Shown here piece by piece: positions 58,595 through 64,000 of a stretch of 64,000 nt of DNA. A program made the position numbers and the translations under genes. Position 1 is the stretch's first letter. Every line of letters starts with the position of its first letter. Under the pieces are notes generated by a model that worked only from the letters and a program-made list of their open reading frames with translations, had not been told where the DNA came from and did no database searches. The stretch comes from Dendrobium chrysotoxum (Eukaryota; Streptophyta; Magnoliopsida; Asparagales; Orchidaceae): positions 89,688,433-89,752,432 of the forward strand of contig CM034305.1 of NCBI GenBank assembly GCA_019925795.1, in the 5' to 3' direction.

Positions 58595-59065
58595 TGGTAC
58601 TCTTACGCAAGCTCCAGTTCACTCCAAATGGGGAAAAAACTATCCGGCAAGAGTCTAAATACCGAAAGCGGCAATCAAGGCCCAGTACTCTTACGCAGGC
58701 TCCAGTTCACTCATATTGGGGAAAAAAATGTCCGGCAAGAGTTTAAATACCAGTGGTGGCGATCAAAGTCTGGTACTCTTACGCAGACTCCAGTTCACTC
58801 CTAGTGGGGAAAAAACTATCCGATAAAAGTCTAAACACCGACGGCGGGGGCGATCAAGAACTGGTACTCTTACGTAGGCTCCTGTTTACTCCGATTGGGG
58901 GAAAAATTGTCTAGCAAGAGTCTAAACACTGGTGGCGTAGGAGATCAAGACCCGATACTCTTACGCAGGCTCCAGTTCACTCCCATTGGAGGAAAAATTA
59001 TCTGGCAAGAGTTTAAATACTGGTGGCTGCAATCAAAGCCTGGTACTCTTACGTAGGCTCCTAGC
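58595..59065 (-). repeat. Tandem array, 88-91-bp units, at least five copies
   Basis: The anchor TCTTACG falls at 58601, 58689, 58777, 58868, 58959 and 59047, so spacing is 88, 88, 91, 91, 88. Each unit has GGCTCCAGTTCACTCC, a GGGGAAAAA run and GGCAAGAGTCTAAA. Lies within the Tat-like element's 3' region. Confidence 0.9.
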
Positions 59066-59489
59066 TCCCCCTTGGATTGCTAGCTCGAAGAACTTTGATG
59101 GCAATCAAAGCTTGATTCACTTTCGCTGATTCAAATTTTCTCAAGAATTAGGGAACAGTCTAGTAGTGGCCTCACCAGGTAGGAGATCTGCCAATAACAA
59201 TGCATTGAAAGACATCCAAAAATAATCAGCGGACATGTGGAACCCTGTAATATGTGGAGACCTGGTGTAAGTCGATGGAGGTAAAGTAAAAGTCCGACGA
59301 TAGTCGGGTAGAAGTCTAACGACAGTCAAGAGAAAGTCCCACACCAATCGAGCATAAGTTCGATAGTGATCGAGTGGAAGTTTAATGGTGGTCGAGAGGA
59401 AGTCAGATTGTAGTCAACATCCAGGCATTGGTTGAATAAATTAGGGTAGACTTATGGTGACAGTTGATGGTCAAATTGTAAAGTGATGA

Positions 59490-60105
59490 AGAATATTGAG
59501 CTGTATTCTATGTAAAAGAGGTTAATATGATCCACTAAGGTTGTTTCACCTATCTGATGTTATTTGTTAGAGTATTACTTGATAATGTTAACCTGTATGG
59601 AAGGATGTATGGCCTATCTGAGGTTGTACGTCGGAGCGTTGCTCAATGACATTAACCTATATGAAAGAGGTCGGGAGAATCCACTAAGGATGTATGACCT
59701 ATCCAAAGGTGTATGTTAGAGCATTGCTCGATGACGTTAACTTATATGAAAGAGGTCGAGAGAATCCACCAAGGATGTATGACTTATCTGAGGTTATATT
59801 TCAGGGCATTGCTCGATGACGTTAACCTATATGGAAGAGGCCGAGAGAATCTACCAATAATATATGACTTATTCAAGGTTGTATGTCAGAGCGTTATTCT
59901 ATGATGTTAACCTATATGGAAGAGATTGAGAGAATCCATCAATGATGTATGACCTATCCGATATTATATGTCAGAGCATTGCTCAATAATGTTAACCTAT
60001 ATGAAAGAGGTCAAGAGAATCCACCAAGAATGTATGACATATCCAAGGTTATATGTCAAAACATCGCACGATAATGTTAACTTATATGGAAGAGGTTAGA
60101 TCGAA
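59490..60105 (-). repeat. Tandem array, 85-bp units, about seven copies
   Basis: GTTAAC-type anchors fall at 59588, 59651, 59736, 59821, 59906, 59991 and 60076: one 63-bp step (a unit missing about 22 bp), then five exact 85-bp steps. Units contain GAGAATCCACCAAGGATG, GTATGACCTATC and GTCAGAGCATTGCTCGATGA. Unrelated in sequence to the 88-91-bp array. Confidence 0.92.
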
Positions 60106-60559
60106 TCCTCCTAAGATTGATTATTTAGTGATTGAGACATAATAAAGATTACATATTTCTCAAATCATGACTAAAGAGATTAGATTCATCATTAATTTTT
60201 ATTGCCATTTTAATCCATTTTAAAGAAGGTGACAATATCAAAATAAAGCGAACAACACATTATTATACTATGTAAGATAATATAACAGCTCCCTAGTATG
60301 ACTTAGGAATATAAGAGTTACACCACATAAGACATACATACGGGACAACACGATATTTAACTTGGAATAAAAATATTAGGAATATTAGAGTGACATCCTA
60401 TTTAATATGAAAGAGCTGCATAATGACACAAGATAAATAGAATTAATAACACAAATGCCCAAACTGTGCGGTCATTTAATCTCGCCATCCATTTGAATAT
60501 TATTCAATGGTTATCTTTGTTGTTGTTGATTTTGCCCCATAATGGGACAAGCCGCATCT

Positions 60560-61905
60560 CGAGCAGGTGAACTTTGAATAAACTGTCGAAGGTAGCCTTA
60601 TCGGATAAGTCTCTCCAATTTATTCTTGAGCGGCTTACAAGCTTCAATGGTGTGTCTACGACTATGATGAAAATGATAGTATTGATTCTGATTTTTTGTA
60701 TTCGACTTCAAAATGTTAGGCCACTTAATATTTTATTGATCTCAAATGGCCATCAGTACATTTTCTTGAGAGGCATTGAGTGGTGTATACTCCTCTTCTT
60801 GTTGAAACTTGCGTCGTGGTATTGGGGGTCTAGGAGGCAGGTTTTTTTCATTGCAAGAATGAGTCATCCATTATAAAAGGATTCTTGTGTTTTCCAAGAG
60901 TTTGCTCAAATTACTTTCTGTGAGCATTGATAGCTTCATCTATTGATATTTGTGCCTCTACATGAAGGATCAGGTCAGCTTATGAAGGAATTGTGTCTCG
61001 CATAAGCTTCGAGTAAAAGGGGCCAAGATGAAGCCCTCTGAGAAAAACTCCTCTAATTCATTTGGGATCCATACCTGAAATTTGTCGAGCCTCAGCAAAA
61101 AATCATTAAAAATACTGTTTAAGTGATTCTCCCTCATTTTGGTGAATCCCATAGAGGTGAAAAAAATCATTAGCAATTCTTCAAATGGCGACAAAGTATC
61201 CGACAAACACTTTGGCCAATTTGACAAAGGTGGGGATTATTCTAGCTGTAAGTGAATAGAATAATGTTCGGGCTTGTCCCTTAAGCGTGGTAGGGAAAAC
61301 CTGACAGAGAAGCACGTCAAAGGTTCGTTGGATATGCATGCTGGTTCTATAGTGATCGTTATGCTCATACAGGTCGTATGTCCCGTTGTAGGAATCGATG
61401 CTTGGTAGTTTGAATCCTACTGGAATGAGGTGTTGAAGGATGGCTTCAGTCAGGGGTGATGACTCCTGGAAGTTTCACTGATGAAGAGATTATCTTATAC
61501 CTCCCACAGGGAACTTTTCTTGGACCAATCTTTGTAGTTCATGCCATAGAGCATTGCGAGGAAGCTCAATAATGTGCGGTCGGGCTAAGTCCTTGGGGAC
61601 GTCTGGAGGAATGCGAGGATGCCAACCTGCGTGCGAAAGATGGGTAGAGCTTATTATGTCAGCAAGTTCATTATCTTAACGTGATGGATAATGCATCCTT
61701 AACCGAGGAAGAGAAATCTCTACATGAAGATGCTCGGGTTGAACATTTTCAGTTAGTGGTGGATCTCGAGGGAGAAGAATCTCTTCATGTGGTGTTAACG
61801 TTGGTCGCCACATCTCTCGCAGGAGTTGAAGGATCTCATTCTGATATTTCTCCATCTTTCGGATGCTATCTTTCAGGGATGGTCATGATGTCCCTTCCCC
61901 GGTAG
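60560..61905 (-). pseudogene. Retrotransposon gag, Tat-like, degraded
   Basis: The minus-strand reading, interrupted by stops, shows the usual Tat gag order: a MEKYQNEILQLLREM coiled start (about 61850), a PSIDSYNGTYDLYEHNDHY block (about 61400), FPTTLKGQARTLFYSL (about 61290), a degraded EGESL-type helix (about 61130), a YTPLNA block (about 60790) and the nucleocapsid-like YYHFHHSRRHTIEAC with RRGYLRQF-like end (about 60690-60575). It would form the capsid of the particle. No protease follows. ORFs 60574-60876 and 61681-61905 on the plus strand are shadows of this. Confidence 0.7.
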
Positions 61906-62063
61906 GGTTTCACCCACCGGGGTGAAAAGAGACAGATGCCTAGCATCCCTGGTTCATGAAATGATTCCTAGATTGGTGAGTCTTGGAGTGGGAGGCTCCC
62001 AAGATGTGATTGCTATGCCTATTGGCCCTTAAAGAAGTGCTTAGGATTGTGGGATTATTTTTT

Positions 62064-62080
62064 CACAGACGGCATCAAAT
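62064..62080 (-). promoter_or_regulatory. Primer-binding-site-like sequence of the Tat-like element
   Basis: Reversed, ATTTGATGCCGTCTGTG directly follows the 5' LTR end. It resembles the TTGG-x-GCCGTCTGTGGGA motif of many plant Tat-type elements, with one or two changes. Confidence 0.55.
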
Positions 62081-63232
62081 TATTACGGGCTAGAATATAC
62101 GCGGTGATAGAGTTATAATCATATGTCTTAGTGTTGCACGGATATCTAACTCACACATAAAGAACACAAAATTTTTAATGTGAAAAGCCAAAAAAGGGAA
62201 AAACTATGGGGCCTCGTTCAGGTTAAAAGATTCCACTAAATTTGAGTGAATTATAAATGTTGACCCGTCCCTTGACTTAGAGGCAGTCAAATTACAGTAG
62301 TTTGGAGAGTTAGGCAAAAATTTGGCGATGGTCATGCAAAAGTTTGATGGTGCCCGGGCAGAAGTTTAACTGACGAGGAATGATCTTACAAAGGTCGGGC
62401 AGAAGTCTGATGATGCTCGGCTACCAGGTGGAAGTACGGAGGCATTCTGTGGTGATCTGACGATGGTCGGGCTGAAGTTCGGAGGCGTTCGGCGGCCAGT
62501 GGAAGTCCGGCGGAGATCGGCGGGCTGGCGGTGGTCTGACGATGGTCTGGCTAAAGTCCGATGGCTGGGTGAAAGTTCGGTGGCGGTCAGCGGCCGGGTG
62601 AAAGTCCGGAGGCCAGGTGGAAGTCTAGCGAGGCTTGGCGGCCGGGCGGTGGTCCGATAGCGATCGAGCTGAAGTCCGCTTGCAGTCGACGGCTGGGCAG
62701 TGGTGCAGGAGCTCTTGAAACTTCAAAGCACTCTCCAATCTCTAGCTAAAGGTCCCCCTCATGTAGAGAGTGGGGGTCTATTTATAGATTTTCATGAGTG
62801 GTACACCCTGTAAATATAGAGAAGATCTGGGGTAGGTTCGGAGTGCTCCATCGAATTGCCCGTATTGATTCCCCCGATCATATAGTGTTTATCGGACATT
62901 TGAATGCCTTAATGATATCAGAATTTGATGATCTTAGGCTTGTTTGATTCGTCTCGTCGAGCCGCTTGATTCGACTATAAGCATGTCATGTATCGTAATC
63001 CAAATTGTAGTTTGAACCTTCCAAAAGTGCTTTGAGTCTTTGATTAGGACCCATTTGAGCTTGGACTGAGTTGAATTTTGTGTCGTTAGGTTCAAATTTT
63101 TGAGACGATCAGTTCGACTATAAGTTTGCTGAAATCGAAGTTTGGATTATCCAATTTTTAATTTTGGAAGTTTCCAACTTGATTTTGCCTCAAGATTCAT
63201 GCGCGATCAGAATGATTTTTTGTGACATATCA
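62081..63232 (-). repeat. 5' LTR of the Tat-like element (1152 bp)
   Basis: Plus-strand TATTACGGGC...GACATATCA. It follows the 3' LTR block by block but differs in the minisatellite (62330-62700), where unit number and sequence have changed. The ORF at 62463-62660 is minisatellite. Confidence 0.82.
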
Positions 63233-63292
63233 ATTAGAATTTAAAAATTTATTTTACAAAATTAATAATTTGAGCCAAAACTAAATTATTAT

Positions 63293-64000
63293 TGTTGCGT
63301 CTTAGAAAATTTATGATGGTAGAGAGATAGAGAATTTAACGTCCTAGTTTTGTACGAAGATTTAGCACACATAAAGATAAGAAAGTGGGGTGTAATGTTC
63401 ATAAGATACACCAAAATGTTTACGTGAAAACCCTTTGAAGAGAGAAAAATTATGGGGCCTTGCCCAATTTAAATGAATCCACTAGTGTTTGTAGTTGATT
63501 ACAAATAATGCCCTTCTTCAGGGAAACGCATTGGATCAATGTAGCAAATATACATCATATATAGCATTTTACATGGTTAGGGCTAAAAGAACACAAATAT
63601 CATGAGAGATGTTCTCAAGAGAGTGATTGTCTGTTCATTTGGTTGGTAAGATTGTGTTTGAGCGACAAATGTCAAAAGGATTATAATCGAATGATATTGG
63701 TCGGAAGGATCATAGTTGGACAACAGTGGTCGGAAAGATCATAGTTATGGGAACGATAGAGGTAGGAAGAATTGTAGTCAGACGATAGTGGTCAAAAGAA
63801 CTGTATTGGGCGACCGTAGTCGAAAGGATTGTAATCGGTGGGCTACGGAAGTCGGAAGGATCCTAGTCAGATGACAATGGTCGAAAGGACTGTAGTTGGG
63901 CGACAATAGTCGAAAGGACTGTAGTTAGCGGGCGACAGAGGTCGGAAGGATCGTAATTTGACGATAATGGTCAGAAGGATTACAGTTAGATGATAGTGGT
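63293..64000 (-). repeat. LTR of the minisatellite family, cut by the window end
   Basis: Starts TGTTGCGTCTTAGAA 55 bp after the target duplication of the previous element. Carries GTTTTGTACGAAGATTTAGC, GGGGCCTTGCCC, AATGCCCTTCTTCAGGG and then GGTCGGAAGGATCATAGTTG-type units from about 63690 to the end. Same subfamily as 16762-17191 and 37766-39273. Completeness cannot be judged. Confidence 0.7.

Larger units (their letters stand above)
56676..63232 (-). mobile_element. Gag-only Tat-like Ty3/gypsy retrotransposon, TSD ATTAG (6.56 kb)
   Basis: The LTRs 62081-63232 (5' in element direction) and 56676-57750 (3') are in minus orientation. The 5-bp duplication ATTAG lies at 56671-56675 and 63233-63237. 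A primer-binding-like ATTTGATGCCGTCTGTG follows the 5' LTR (62080-62064). A degraded gag lies at 61905-60560. No protease, RT, RNase H or integrase is seen in the 4.3-kb interior. In their place are two tandem arrays (59490-60105 and 58595-59065) and an AT-rich array next to the 3' LTR. It resembles a large retrotransposon derivative dependent on a partner. Confidence 0.82.

Noticed and set aside
1..64000. Integrated plant virus, CRISPR array, operon-like or defence gene cluster
   Set aside because: All reverse-transcriptase-like sequence fits Ty1/copia or Ty3/gypsy retrotransposons. No movement or coat-protein motifs, no spacer arrays and no gene clusters were seen.

Overview
This is plant nuclear DNA: spliced genes with GT-AG introns, a strigolactone-pathway repressor, a U-box/ARM E3-ligase exon, and dense layers of LTR retrotransposons, solo LTRs, CACTA and hAT elements, MITEs and RTE-type tails. 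The repressor reads closest to the rice D53 type, so a monocot is my best guess, with low certainty. I see no bacterial genes, CRISPR, rRNA or tRNA.

Layout. 1-3223 is intergenic or intronic DNA ending in a decayed copia pol (minus strand). 3224-11399 is one Ty3/gypsy chromovirus insertion expanded to LTR-internal-LTR-internal-LTR (period about 3.21 kb). It is flanked by the 5-bp target duplication GGTAT and interrupts the copia integrase, which resumes at 11400. 11754-13555 is a long-TIR element. 13847-14940 is the last exon of a PUB42/43/44(SAUL1)-like gene; its U-box exons are not visible upstream. 15.4-25.3 kb is repeat-rich: LTR pieces in inverted orientation, two hAT-like elements, two Tourist-like MITEs and a dead gypsy RNase H.

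26004-37019 (minus strand) is an apparently intact three-exon D53/SMXL6-8 gene of about 1149 aa, with a 7.35-kb first intron that holds a fold-back element and an RTE-type tail. A solo LTR (37766-39273) lies about 0.75 kb upstream of its start codon, inside a 105-bp retroposon.

39-64 kb is almost entirely transposon. It includes a solo LTR (46314-50983, TSD CAAAC) containing a CACTA element (TSD CAT), which itself contains a second 105-bp retroposon; a hAT-like element sits elsewhere in the same LTR. A further solo LTR lies at 51675-52686 (TSD AGCAT). 56676-63232 (TSD ATTAG) is a minus-strand gag-only Tat-like retrotransposon with two tandem-repeat arrays. One LTR family, with a GC-rich minisatellite in its body, accounts for about nine pieces across the window.

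The two host genes share the ubiquitin theme (an E3 ligase, and a target of SCF-type degradation), but nothing here links them functionally. I found no new defence or metabolic system. The most informative signals are the transposon histories: a recombinant middle LTR with a mapped crossover, an internal domain with an inverted protease-RT block, and multi-level nested insertions with target duplications.
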